A stretch of 39,867 nt of DNA, from contig JABHFS010000035.1 of NCBI GenBank assembly GCA_018672475.1, positions 1-39,867 on the forward strand, given 5' to 3'. The DNA is from Gemmatimonadota bacterium. Lineage in GTDB: Bacteria; Latescibacterota; UBA2968; UBA8231. Shown here piece by piece: positions 8,404-16,072 of this stretch; the first letter of the stretch is position 1; each line of letters begins with the position of its first letter. The notes under the pieces were generated by a model, which worked only from the letters and a program-made list of their open reading frames with translations, did no database searches and was not told the DNA's origin. The position numbers and the translations under genes are program-made.

Positions 8404-9600
8404 TTACTGCAAAGCCCCGCAAAACTGCGATGTCTCCGGCGCCCGATAACAGACATCGAGTTCGGGCGTCGCCAAACGAACATGGCCACCGACCCGCGAT
8501 TCGAGACAGCGTTCGAGCATCCCGCAGACCAAGAGCGTCCGCTGTACCGGATAAGGCGCCACGCCAGAGGCGAACATTTCTTCGGCCTTGGCCATCAAGC
8601 AGGCCGAATAGGTAACATTGGGTTGTGGCGGCAACAGGAATTGCGTCGAGAACACTTCGCCGCCGACCTGGGCAGCGAAGGTCCAATCACTCACCGCACC
8701 ACTGAGCAACAATAACGTCGCCCGGGTACCGTCGTTGTATTCGATAAAATAGGCCGACGGATTCTCCACCAATTCCTGCAATGTGCCGTCGTGCGCCAGG
8801 TCCTGCGGCCGACCGTCCGTCAGCGCGATACCACTGCGCGAATCGGAGCGCGCCAGCGCCCCTTCGAGCAAACGCCGCGACCAACGACCGTCCTCGCCCG
8901 CTCGCCATACCTCGTCACCGTCGATAAGCTGCACCGCGGCGATGCCCGTCTCGCCGCCGCGCCGGCGTTCGAGCATGCACTGCATCGCCTCCAAGGCGTG
9001 GTAGTCCATCGCGTCCGACCCGCCGACGCCGATCATCAGCGCATCCTCTATCTCGCATTCCAGCGGCAGTTCCAAGGGCGGCAAGCGAAAAGTTACCGGC
9101 AGCGAAGAGCCGGCCAAGAGCGGAAACTGCAACTGCTCGGCCGCCGCCACCATTTTTTGCGCCTTGTCAAAGCTATAGGAGAGATGTTTGTCGTTGAAGA
9201 TCGGCACGCTGCGCCCGCTGGCACGAAACACCTCGGTGATCTCGGTAAAAAACTCGTAGCGCGGGTAGAGCTTCTGGCCTTTTTCGTTGTCCGGATACTC
9301 GCCGTGTTCGGCGATCAGCAATACCGCATCGACCGCCAATTCACTACCGCCCAGACACACCGCCTCGGCAATGCTCGGATAAATGGTAAAGCCGTGTTTT
9401 TTGGCCCGCCGCAGACTTAAGTCTTCTCCCTCTACAGGTGACTGGTCGACATATACGCCGACGATATCCATCTCTGGACGATGCCACTTGCCGTCACACG
9501 GATAGCCGTTCAAAAAACGTTCGCCCATATGATTGGCGTGATTGCGCCAGCCCCAGACCGTCGTGATCAGGGCGATTTTCTTGCGTTTACGCTCTGCCAT
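8404..9600 (-). CDS. Conserved protein of unassigned family, downstream paralogue of a tandem pair
   Basis: A 398-aa protein without signal peptide or membrane segments. I cannot assign a function. Conserved blocks shared with the gene immediately upstream are IAEHGEYP (96-103), NEKGQ (105-109), YPRYEFF (112-118), DKHLS (137-141), AGSSLPV (163-169) and ERRRGGETG (211-219). The many invariant Asp, His, Glu and Lys residues suggest an enzyme, perhaps metal-dependent. From memory, relatives in Planctomycetota and similar phyla are annotated only as hypothetical. Its ATG overlaps the stop codon of the upstream paralogue (TAATG) and has GGAGG at the ideal distance, so translation of the two is coupled, pointing to a heteromeric complex or sequential steps. 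Confidence 0.9.
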   Translation of the reverse strand: MAERKRKKIALITTVWGWRNHANHMGERFLNGYPCDGKWHRPEMDIVGVYVDQSPVEGEDLSLRRAKKHGFTIYPSIAEAVCLGGSELAVDAVLLIAEHGEYPDNEKGQKLYPRYEFFTEITEVFRASGRSVPIFNDKHLSYSFDKAQKMVAAAEQLQFPLLAGSSLPVTFRLPPLELPLECEIEDALMIGVGGSDAMDYHALEAMQCMLERRRGGETGIAAVQLIDGDEVWRAGEDGRWSRRLLEGALARSDSRSGIALTDGRPQDLAHDGTLQELVENPSAYFIEYNDGTRATLLLLSGAVSDWTFAAQVGGEVFSTQFLLPPQPNVTYSACLMAKAEEMFASGVAPYPVQRTLLVCGMLERCLESRVGGHVRLATPELDVCYRAPETSQFCGALQ

Positions 9601-10811
9601 TACGTCCTCCGAAAGGTCGATGCCTCATCGACCTGGTATTGAATATCCAAGTGCGGCGTAACCAGCTTTTTTTCGTCCTGCCACAGCGACTCGACCCCGG
9701 CGGCGGTAAGCCCAGTCGTCAACAATGTGCGTTCGATGGGATAAGGCGGCTGTCTGGTCAACATCATCTGCTCGATATGGTGGCACAACGGGTTAAAAAA
9801 GTTGGGCTGCATTTCGTGACCAGCGCCAAGATAAAAAAGCAGCGAAAAAGGGTCGGCCCGATCTTTAATCCGCGCCGCGACCGTCATCTCCTTTACCAGC
9901 CCCGGCATTAGCAGCATGGTGGCGCGCAAACCGTCGGCGTACTCGATCTGATAAGCCACCGGATCCCTATCCAGCAAACCCGGCAAATCCTCCCGCTCTG
10001 GATAGGTGTGGCGATTGCTCTCGTCAGCAGGTTTCAGGTTCAGGCTGCGACACAGACAAGCCTCGAAGAGTGCTGGATCCCACGCGCCGTCGTCGAGCGC
10101 CCGCCATACGCTGTCACCGCGCAACCCCTTAACCGACACCACACCCGTTTCACCGCCCCGGCGCCGCTCCGCCAATGATTGCAGGGCTTCTATCGAATGA
10201 ATGCAATAGCTGTCGATATTACCCACACCGATGACGAGCATCTCTTCGACCTCGGCTTGCCAAGGCAGATCGACCGACGGTATACGTCGAGACACCGGCA
10301 GCGAGGAACCCGCCATAAACGGAAAATTCAGCTCGCGGCTGATATCGAACATTTCTCGCGCGCAATCCCAATTCCAGGAAAGGTGCTTGTCGCAAAAGAC
10401 CGGCACGCTGCGGCCACTATTGCGAAAGACCTCGACGGTCTGCTGAAAAAACTCATAGCGCGGATAGAGCATCTGGCCTTTTTCGTTGACCGGGTAATCC
10501 CCGTGCTCGGCGATCAGCAAGACCCCGTCGACGGCCAGTTCGTCGCCGCCCAAGGTCAGTGCCTCGGCGATAGTCGAACACATCTTCAAGTCCGGGTGGC
10601 GTTCGACGCGTTCGCGACTAAGGTCGGACTCGGGAAACTGATCGACATAGAGCGAGACAATGTCCAACTGCGGATGGTGCCAACCACTTTCCCAGCCATA
10701 ACCGCCCAGCAACCGGTCGACGATATTCTGCCCGTGCGAATACCGGCGGTATTCGGTCACCAACGCGGCAATTTTTGGCCGTTTGGCCGTAGATTTATTT
10801 TGTGCTGCCAT
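9600..10811 (-). CDS. Conserved protein of unassigned family, upstream paralogue of a tandem pair
   Basis: A 403-aa protein, alignable over its length with the downstream partner through AEHGDYP (101-107), YPRYEFF (116-122), DKHLS (141-145), AGSSLPV (167-173) and ERRRGGETG (215-223). I chose the ATG at 10811, preceded by GGGGAATT; an upstream extension of 29 codons has no ribosome site and looks non-coding. No signal peptide. The region following DIVSLYVDQF differs most from its partner, so substrate or role may have diverged. It is probably transcribed with the PhyH oxygenase upstream (132-base gap) and possibly the GH4 gene before that, suggesting a sugar-modification pathway. Function unknown. 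Confidence 0.9.
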   Translation of the reverse strand: MAAQNKSTAKRPKIAALVTEYRRYSHGQNIVDRLLGGYGWESGWHHPQLDIVSLYVDQFPESDLSRERVERHPDLKMCSTIAEALTLGGDELAVDGVLLIAEHGDYPVNEKGQMLYPRYEFFQQTVEVFRNSGRSVPVFCDKHLSWNWDCAREMFDISRELNFPFMAGSSLPVSRRIPSVDLPWQAEVEEMLVIGVGNIDSYCIHSIEALQSLAERRRGGETGVVSVKGLRGDSVWRALDDGAWDPALFEACLCRSLNLKPADESNRHTYPEREDLPGLLDRDPVAYQIEYADGLRATMLLMPGLVKEMTVAARIKDRADPFSLLFYLGAGHEMQPNFFNPLCHHIEQMMLTRQPPYPIERTLLTTGLTAAGVESLWQDEKKLVTPHLDIQYQVDEASTFRRT

Positions 10812-10943
10812 AATTCCCCGATTAATGGGTGGACCAACCGCCATCGACGGCGCATCGACTGGCCTGTTATAAACGAAGAAGCCTCCAAGCACAACCACAA
10901 GACCGACGCGACAACGCGAACATCAGCCATTGCGGTTAGTCCA

Positions 10944-11705
10944 CTATTGCGCCGAGAGCCAATCGAGACAACGCTGCGTATTCTGGTTCATGTAGATCGG
11001 ATAAGTGTCGCCGTCAACAGCCGGATTGTACGTATAGAGAATCGCACGGCGACCGGTGTCGGTCCGGTTGCGGAAGGAATGATGCGCGGTATAGCAGCTG
11101 AAAATCACCAGACTACCGGCAAGCCCCGGCGCGTCCACCGAGATGCTCGGATCATCAATTGCCTCTTGAATGTGCCGCGGATGATCGTTGTCACGCGGCA
11201 TTAAACCCTGCTTGTGACTACCCGGCACAAAGCGTAAGCAGCCATTTTCCGCCGTCGCGTCGTCGAGCAAGAGCGTCACGGTGACTAACCGATCCGTATG
11301 TGCCTGCCAATAGGCGTAGTCCTGGTGCAAAGGATAGTGAGAGCCGATAAACGGCGGCTTGTAGTTTAGCTTGTCCTCAAAGAGAAAGACCTCTTCGCCG
11401 AATATTTCGGCGACGGGACCGGTCATGCGGCGATCGTAGACGAGATCCCCCAGCGCGGGTACGACATCGATGATCGGTTCGATCTTGCGCACAACCGGCT
11501 GTGCGTCTATTTGTTCCGACTCGATCTGCAGGCGGGGGTTATCCGGAAGGACCGGGCCGGATTGCGCCAATAACTCGTCGGCGGCCCGACGTAGCGCGTC
11601 GAGTTCGGATTCGGTAAACGCAGGCTCGAGTACGACGAAGCCGTTTTCGTCGTAGAAGGTGACCTGTTCGGGACTTAGGCTGGGGGTAGACGTACTATTG
11701 TTCAC
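10944..11705 (-). CDS. Phytanoyl-CoA dioxygenase (PhyH) family Fe(II)/2-oxoglutarate oxygenase, complete metal triad
   Basis: A 253-aa cytoplasmic oxygenase of the PhyH superfamily. The iron triad is intact: H127-Q-D129 in PLHQDYAYW and the distal His in TAHHSF (about H208). The 2-oxoglutarate-binding Arg is in GRRAIL (219-220). Other family marks are GCLRFVPGSHK (155-165) and the N-terminal YDENGFVVLEPAF. It uses a GTG start at 11705 with GAGGT upstream. It would hydroxylate a small organic substrate, and phytanoyl-CoA itself is unlikely. It lies between the GH4 glycosidase and the two unassigned paralogues on the same strand. Confidence 0.88.
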   Translation of the reverse strand: MNNSTSTPSLSPEQVTFYDENGFVVLEPAFTESELDALRRAADELLAQSGPVLPDNPRLQIESEQIDAQPVVRKIEPIIDVVPALGDLVYDRRMTGPVAEIFGEEVFLFEDKLNYKPPFIGSHYPLHQDYAYWQAHTDRLVTVTLLLDDATAENGCLRFVPGSHKQGLMPRDNDHPRHIQEAIDDPSISVDAPGLAGSLVIFSCYTAHHSFRNRTDTGRRAILYTYNPAVDGDTYPIYMNQNTQRCLDWLSAQ

Positions 11706-11853
11706 GGACGACCTCGTATTTTGGCGTAGGTTCTATTTTATCGGAAATCTACATAAAAAAAGGGCCGCGCAACACCAACCCCAATATAAATAAATAAACC
11801 TTTCTATTTAGCGGTCTGACCGTCGCCTTTTAGCAGGGCAAATGCCCAAAAAT

Positions 11854-13158
11854 TCACGCGTCGAAATAACTCAGCCGATCGCCTTCAGCCACCCATAACT
11901 CCTCGAACATCTTGCGTATGTCCGGCAGCGAAACCGTCGCGGCAGTCAAAGGATCCAAGGCACAGGCGTGAAACGCCGCCTCCTTGTCGCGGTCGAGCGC
12001 AGCACGCACCGCCAATTCCTGCACCGCGATATTCGTCATATTCAGCGCCGCGCACTGCGGCGGCAATTCGCCGACGAAGGTCGGATGCACGCCCTCACTA
12101 TCGGCTAAACAAGGCACCTCGACGCAACAACGCGCGGGCAGATTGCTGATCGAGCCGTGGTTCATCACATTGCCGTTGAAGGCGAAAGGCACGCCCGTCA
12201 TGCGCGATTCGATGATCATCGACGCGTATTCGTGCGAGGCCTTCATCGGCGGGATAACTACATTGTCGTCGTCATCGACGCCCGAATCCTTCATCCAGTC
12301 GCGCTTGCGCGTATTCTTCATCGACACCGCCTTGCGATCGCCCACCCCATAATACTCGCGCAATGCCTCGGTCCGCTGAAAATACGGCAGATACTCGGCG
12401 TTGTGCCGCGTACTCTCCGTCACGAAATAACCGAATTGCCGCATCATCTCGACGCGGACCCGGTCTTCGGCGAAACTCTCGTGCGTCTCGACGGCCTCGC
12501 GCAATTTCGGATAGAGATCCTCGTTGCCGTGCCGCAGGCGCAAGACCCAAGCCTGGTGGTTGATACCCGCGACCAGATAGCTGACATCATCGTAATCGAC
12601 GCCGACGCCTTGCGCCAATTTCTTGGTTGTGCCCTGCACACTGTGGCACAGGCCCACATTCTGAATCGACGAGCCGACCGAATGCAGCCAGGTCAGCATG
12701 CACATCGGATTGGTGTAATTGAGCATCAGCGCGTCGGGACAGAAGCGCTCCATATCCATGGCAAAGCGCAAATGCTCGTCGGCCGTGCGCAGAAAACGGA
12801 AGACGCCACCGACGCCGATGGTATCGGCCACCGTCTGTTGCACGCCGTATTTGAGCGGAATCTCCACCTCGGACCTGTAGGGCTCGCCCCAATAAGCAGC
12901 CCCACCGATCGAGACAGCCGTCACCACGCAATCGGCGCCCGACAGTAAGTCTTTGCGATTAGTACTCGCGATTACCTTTCCCGGCAGGTTGTGCCCGTCA
13001 ATCGCCCGCTGCACATAGTCCTTTACCTGGCCCAAGCGGGTTTTGGAGATATCGCATAGGGCGATCGTCGAATCTTTGAGCGATTCCCGCGCCAGAATGT
13101 CGATCGACAACCTGCCGCCGAAACCGCTACCCGCCCCGATAATTACTATTTTTGCCAT
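11854..13158 (-). CDS. GH4-family glycosidase (MelA/LplD-like alpha-glycosidase)
   Basis: NAD+- and Mn-dependent cytoplasmic glycosidase of 434 aa, cleaving by an oxidation-elimination mechanism. It has the dinucleotide loop IGAGSGFGGR (7-16), N150 in NYTNPMCML, metal ligands C171 and H201 in GLCHSVQG and GINHQAW, and SHEYASMIIES in the C-terminal half. The CHSV motif places it with unphosphorylated-substrate members (alpha-galactosidase, alpha-glucosidase, alpha-galacturonidase) rather than the 6-phospho-glycosidases. GGAG lies ten bases before the ATG. It is first of a minus-strand run leading to the PhyH oxygenase and the two unassigned paralogues. A second GH4 lies at 25896-27227. Confidence 0.9.
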   Translation of the reverse strand: MAKIVIIGAGSGFGGRLSIDILARESLKDSTIALCDISKTRLGQVKDYVQRAIDGHNLPGKVIASTNRKDLLSGADCVVTAVSIGGAAYWGEPYRSEVEIPLKYGVQQTVADTIGVGGVFRFLRTADEHLRFAMDMERFCPDALMLNYTNPMCMLTWLHSVGSSIQNVGLCHSVQGTTKKLAQGVGVDYDDVSYLVAGINHQAWVLRLRHGNEDLYPKLREAVETHESFAEDRVRVEMMRQFGYFVTESTRHNAEYLPYFQRTEALREYYGVGDRKAVSMKNTRKRDWMKDSGVDDDDNVVIPPMKASHEYASMIIESRMTGVPFAFNGNVMNHGSISNLPARCCVEVPCLADSEGVHPTFVGELPPQCAALNMTNIAVQELAVRAALDRDKEAAFHACALDPLTAATVSLPDIRKMFEELWVAEGDRLSYFDA

Positions 13159-13515
13159 TTGTCGCTCCTATCTGAAACCCACCGCCCATACCAGGCCGGC
13201 GAGTATTTGAACTCGCAATGAACATCAACACCCTGATAGCAATTTTCTATGTGCAACGTAGCTGCGCTTTTGAACTCTTGGCTCGTCTTCTGCCCCTTCT
13301 TTTTTGCTATGAAACATCTATCTCAGGCATGTGTGGGCAAAACGATAGCAAGTCTTAGGCGCCACTTGATCGCAGGCGCGGAAAACCCTTTTATACCCTT
13401 ATGATACACAGAGCGGAAAATAACAAACTTTATCGCGGCCGACAGACTCCACGACGTCACCGACAGTATGCAACGCCTCTCCTTACGGAACTAACACCCT
13501 AAAATATTTGACGCC
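13159..13515. promoter_or_regulatory. Divergent intergenic region with an operator-like palindrome at 13199-13216
   Basis: This 357-base gap separates the divergent GH4 and EEP genes and must hold both promoters. A palindrome GCGAGT-ATTTGA-ACTCGC lies at 13199-13216, about 41 bases upstream of the GH4 start, the kind of place and shape used by a LacI- or GntR-type repressor. No regulator gene is present in the window. I see no convincing coding frame or RNA gene in the rest. Confidence 0.35.
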
Positions 13516-14244
13516 ATGTTGAATACAATCCGCGTTCTCAGTTACAATATCCATCACGGTGCAGGCATGGACGGCGCCACCGACCTTGCACGACTGGCCA
13601 ATATCATCGCCGCCATCGCGCCCGATATCGTATCCCTGCAAGAAGTCGACTGCGGGATGCCGCGCACAGCTAAGGTCGACCAACTGCGCGAACTGGCGGA
13701 GCAGACGCAGATGAGCGGACTGTTCGGCTGTGCCATCGACCGCCGGGAAGACGGCCAATACGGCAACGCCATCCTGGCGCGTTTCCCCGTGCGGCAGGTC
13801 GGGAACTACCCACTGCCGGGCGAACCGCGCGCGGTCCTGGCCGCGGAAGTGGATTTATCGTCGCTTTACGGCATCGAGACGACCGTGCTCTTTATGGCCA
13901 CGCACCTCGACACGCAATCCGCTCCCCGCATGGCCTCGATTCCCCTAATTGAAGCGGCACTCGCGGCCCACTCCGGACAGCCGGCGATTCTGGCGGGCGA
14001 TTTTAACGCCGTGCCGGAAAGCCCCACGCTCGCCGCACTCGGACAGACCTGGACCTCTACGACCGCTGACCGCGAGTTGCCCACTTTTCCGGACGAGGAC
14101 CACCGACAGATCGACTATATCCTACTGCGCCCTGCCGCTCGCTGGCGCGTTGTTTCGGTAAAGGTGGCGGACGAAAAGATCGCTTCGGACCACTTGCCAA
14201 TTTTCGCCGATTTGGAACTACTACCGGACACCACGCAGACGTGA
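13516..14244 (+). CDS. Endonuclease/exonuclease/phosphatase (EEP) family hydrolase
   Basis: A 242-aa metal-dependent phosphodiesterase of the DNase I-like fold. All catalytic positions are visible: N11 in SYNIHHG, E43 in SLQEVD, H130 in ATHLD, D162 and N164 in AGDFNAVP, D200 in QIDYIL and D225-H226 in ASDHLP. No signal peptide. The NIHHG start is typical of the small-molecule or lipid phosphodiesterase branch (sphingomyelinase or phosphoinositide phosphatase-like) rather than DNA-repair nucleases. Together with the ceramidase-like gene 235 bases downstream this could suggest sphingolipid-like substrates, but that is inference. No clear ribosome site precedes the ATG. Confidence 0.88.
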   Translation: MLNTIRVLSYNIHHGAGMDGATDLARLANIIAAIAPDIVSLQEVDCGMPRTAKVDQLRELAEQTQMSGLFGCAIDRREDGQYGNAILARFPVRQVGNYPLPGEPRAVLAAEVDLSSLYGIETTVLFMATHLDTQSAPRMASIPLIEAALAAHSGQPAILAGDFNAVPESPTLAALGQTWTSTTADRELPTFPDEDHRQIDYILLRPAARWRVVSVKVADEKIASDHLPIFADLELLPDTTQT

Positions 14245-14260
14245 CCTATTTCAAGAAACT

Positions 14261-14419
14261 GTGAACCGCGATGAGCCTGACGACGCATTATACTAGACTG
14301 TGCGCCACGCGTATGGCGAATTCGGCCGCACCGAGCACCTAGATTATGTGCTGCACGAAGAGGGGCATATCATATTGTGGGAACGAGCAAACGAATTTCT
14401 TGATAAAGACCTGAAATAA
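14261..14419 (+). pseudogene. Remnant of an alpha/beta-hydrolase C-terminus with in-frame stop
   Basis: Reading from 14261 gives VNRDEPDDALY, then TAG at 14294-14296, then TVRHAYGEFGRTEHLDYVL followed by HEEGHIILWERANEFLDKDLK and TAA at 14417-14419. The block with the active-site-like EEGH and a final FLDK-type helix is the usual C-terminus of dienelactone-hydrolase or prolyl-oligopeptidase-like serine hydrolases, with EEGH carrying the catalytic His. Most of the gene, including any nucleophile elbow, is absent. The TAG could come from a single change of a CAG Gln codon. It points to deletion of an esterase gene between the EEP and ceramidase-like genes. Confidence 0.6.
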
Positions 14420-14478
14420 AAACATACAATAGATCCATTTTACCGCAGCGATATATTTCACCCGGAGATCCGCAATAT

Positions 14479-15969
14479 ATGACAACCAGTACACCAGCCC
14501 CACTGCAAGCAGGAGTCGCCAAAGTCGACATCACCCGCACCGACTCCACGACGACCACCGATCCGCTCTACGCCAATATCGACGCGGCCACGATCAACGA
14601 CCGCCTCTACGTCAAAGCGCTGATCCTAAAGCAAGACGACACCACCGCCGTGCTCATCACCGTCGACGCCGTGGCGATCGCCGAGATCGGCACCATCCGC
14701 GACGACTACCTGGCCAATGTGCGCACACAATTGCACGCCAACCTGCAAATCGAGGCGTCGAGCGTGCTGATCAACGCCAGTCATTGCCACGGCGTCGTGT
14801 GCAGCGACATTGTCGAACGCACGGTCGAGGCGGTCAAAAAAGCTGCGCAGAATATGGTGCCGGTCAAGATCGGCGCCGGCACCGGCCACGAAGACCGCAT
14901 CATGGAAAACCGCCGTCTGCCACTGAAAAATGGCGGGGAGGCGGATGTGCGCCACGCCTATTCAATGCCCCCAGACGACGAAGTCACTGGTGTCGGACCG
15001 GTCGATCCGGAAATCGGCATCCTCAAGCTGGAGCGGGAAAACGGTCAAACCTTCGCCATCGTCTACAACTTCGCCTGCCACCCCATACAGGGCGTGCCCT
15101 CAGGCGGCAATACCGCCGATCTTAGCGGCTTCGCCAGTAAGGTGATCGAAGACTGCTCGGACGAGGGCACCGTCGCTCTCTTTCTGCAGGGCTGTGCAGG
15201 AGATATCAACCCCGTCCGCTATAAAGACGTTGACCAGCCCCGGGACGCCGAGCCGCTGGGTAATCTGCTCGGCTTGAGCACCCTGCGAGCCTTGCGCGAC
15301 ATCCCCAGCAAAAAAGGCGCAACGCTGAAGATCATCAACGAAAGCCTGGCGCTGCCTCGGGCCGACCTGCAACAATCCATTGTCGAGCTACAAGAAAAAC
15401 AACAGCAATTACTGGAATCATTAAACGGCACCACCCTCAACCTGAAAACCTTCCTACCATTAATGGTGAAATACCACCTGGCTCCCGAATCTCCGTCGTA
15501 TTATTCCCATCGCTATATGCACGAAGAAAAAACCGGCCGCAACCACTTGGCCAAATTCGACGCCGACAATCGCCACAATATGAACCAGTATATCGAGAAT
15601 ATTCACACGATGGAAAAAATAACGCGGGTGCAGGAAAACTTGCGTCTACTGCAGATGCACCAGGCGCAGAACGATGCCGCCGGCGAAGACACCCTCAAGG
15701 TCGAATTGCTCGGACTGCGGATCGGAGATTTTGTGCTGACTACTTTTCCGGGCGAGTTGTCAGTGCAGACGGGGCTCAGCCTAAAAAAGGCTTCACCGCA
15801 CCCGTTGACCTTTGTCGCCGGTGTCACCAACGGCTATATCTATTATACCCCGACGGCAAAACAGCTTGAGAATCGCGGCGGCGCGCAGGAAGACAGCGAC
15901 TGCCTGCTGGCACCGGAATGGCAGGAACTATACGAGAATAAGGCGGTCGAGATCCTGCAAAAGCTATAG
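14479..15969 (+). CDS. Neutral/alkaline ceramidase-like protein
   Basis: A 496-aa protein resembling the N-terminal catalytic domain of neutral ceramidases: AGVAKVDITR at the start (11-20), SSVLINASHCHG (about 96-107) supplying zinc His ligands, YNFACHPIQG (about 199-208) and LFLQGCAGDINP (about 236-247). The C-terminal immunoglobulin-like domain of secreted ceramidases is missing and there is no signal peptide, so this is the short cytoplasmic type common in environmental bacteria, whose substrate is unknown. A hydrophilic helix rich in Gln and Leu (about 295-315) interrupts the domain. CGGAGA lies 11 bases before the ATG. Confidence 0.75.
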   Translation: MTTSTPAPLQAGVAKVDITRTDSTTTTDPLYANIDAATINDRLYVKALILKQDDTTAVLITVDAVAIAEIGTIRDDYLANVRTQLHANLQIEASSVLINASHCHGVVCSDIVERTVEAVKKAAQNMVPVKIGAGTGHEDRIMENRRLPLKNGGEADVRHAYSMPPDDEVTGVGPVDPEIGILKLERENGQTFAIVYNFACHPIQGVPSGGNTADLSGFASKVIEDCSDEGTVALFLQGCAGDINPVRYKDVDQPRDAEPLGNLLGLSTLRALRDIPSKKGATLKIINESLALPRADLQQSIVELQEKQQQLLESLNGTTLNLKTFLPLMVKYHLAPESPSYYSHRYMHEEKTGRNHLAKFDADNRHNMNQYIENIHTMEKITRVQENLRLLQMHQAQNDAAGEDTLKVELLGLRIGDFVLTTFPGELSVQTGLSLKKASPHPLTFVAGVTNGYIYYTPTAKQLENRGGAQEDSDCLLAPEWQELYENKAVEILQKL

Positions 15970-16072
15970 GCCACTCCCCAACGCCCGCAGTCAATACAAT
16001 TCAGACCGTGCCCGATCAGCCGTGCGAACACGATTCCCGCGCCATTTACAACTGCTCTTCGGTGTTCGCCGC

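Noticed and set aside
10179..11204. 341-codon open frame on the plus strand
   Set aside because: It is antisense to the unassigned paralogue and the PhyH gene, has low-complexity His/Arg/Asp-rich translation and no ribosome site; a shadow of GC-rich coding DNA.
11836..11847. GGGCA-AA-TGCCC hairpin after the GH4 gene as a terminator
   Set aside because: The stem is only five pairs and no T run follows on the minus strand.
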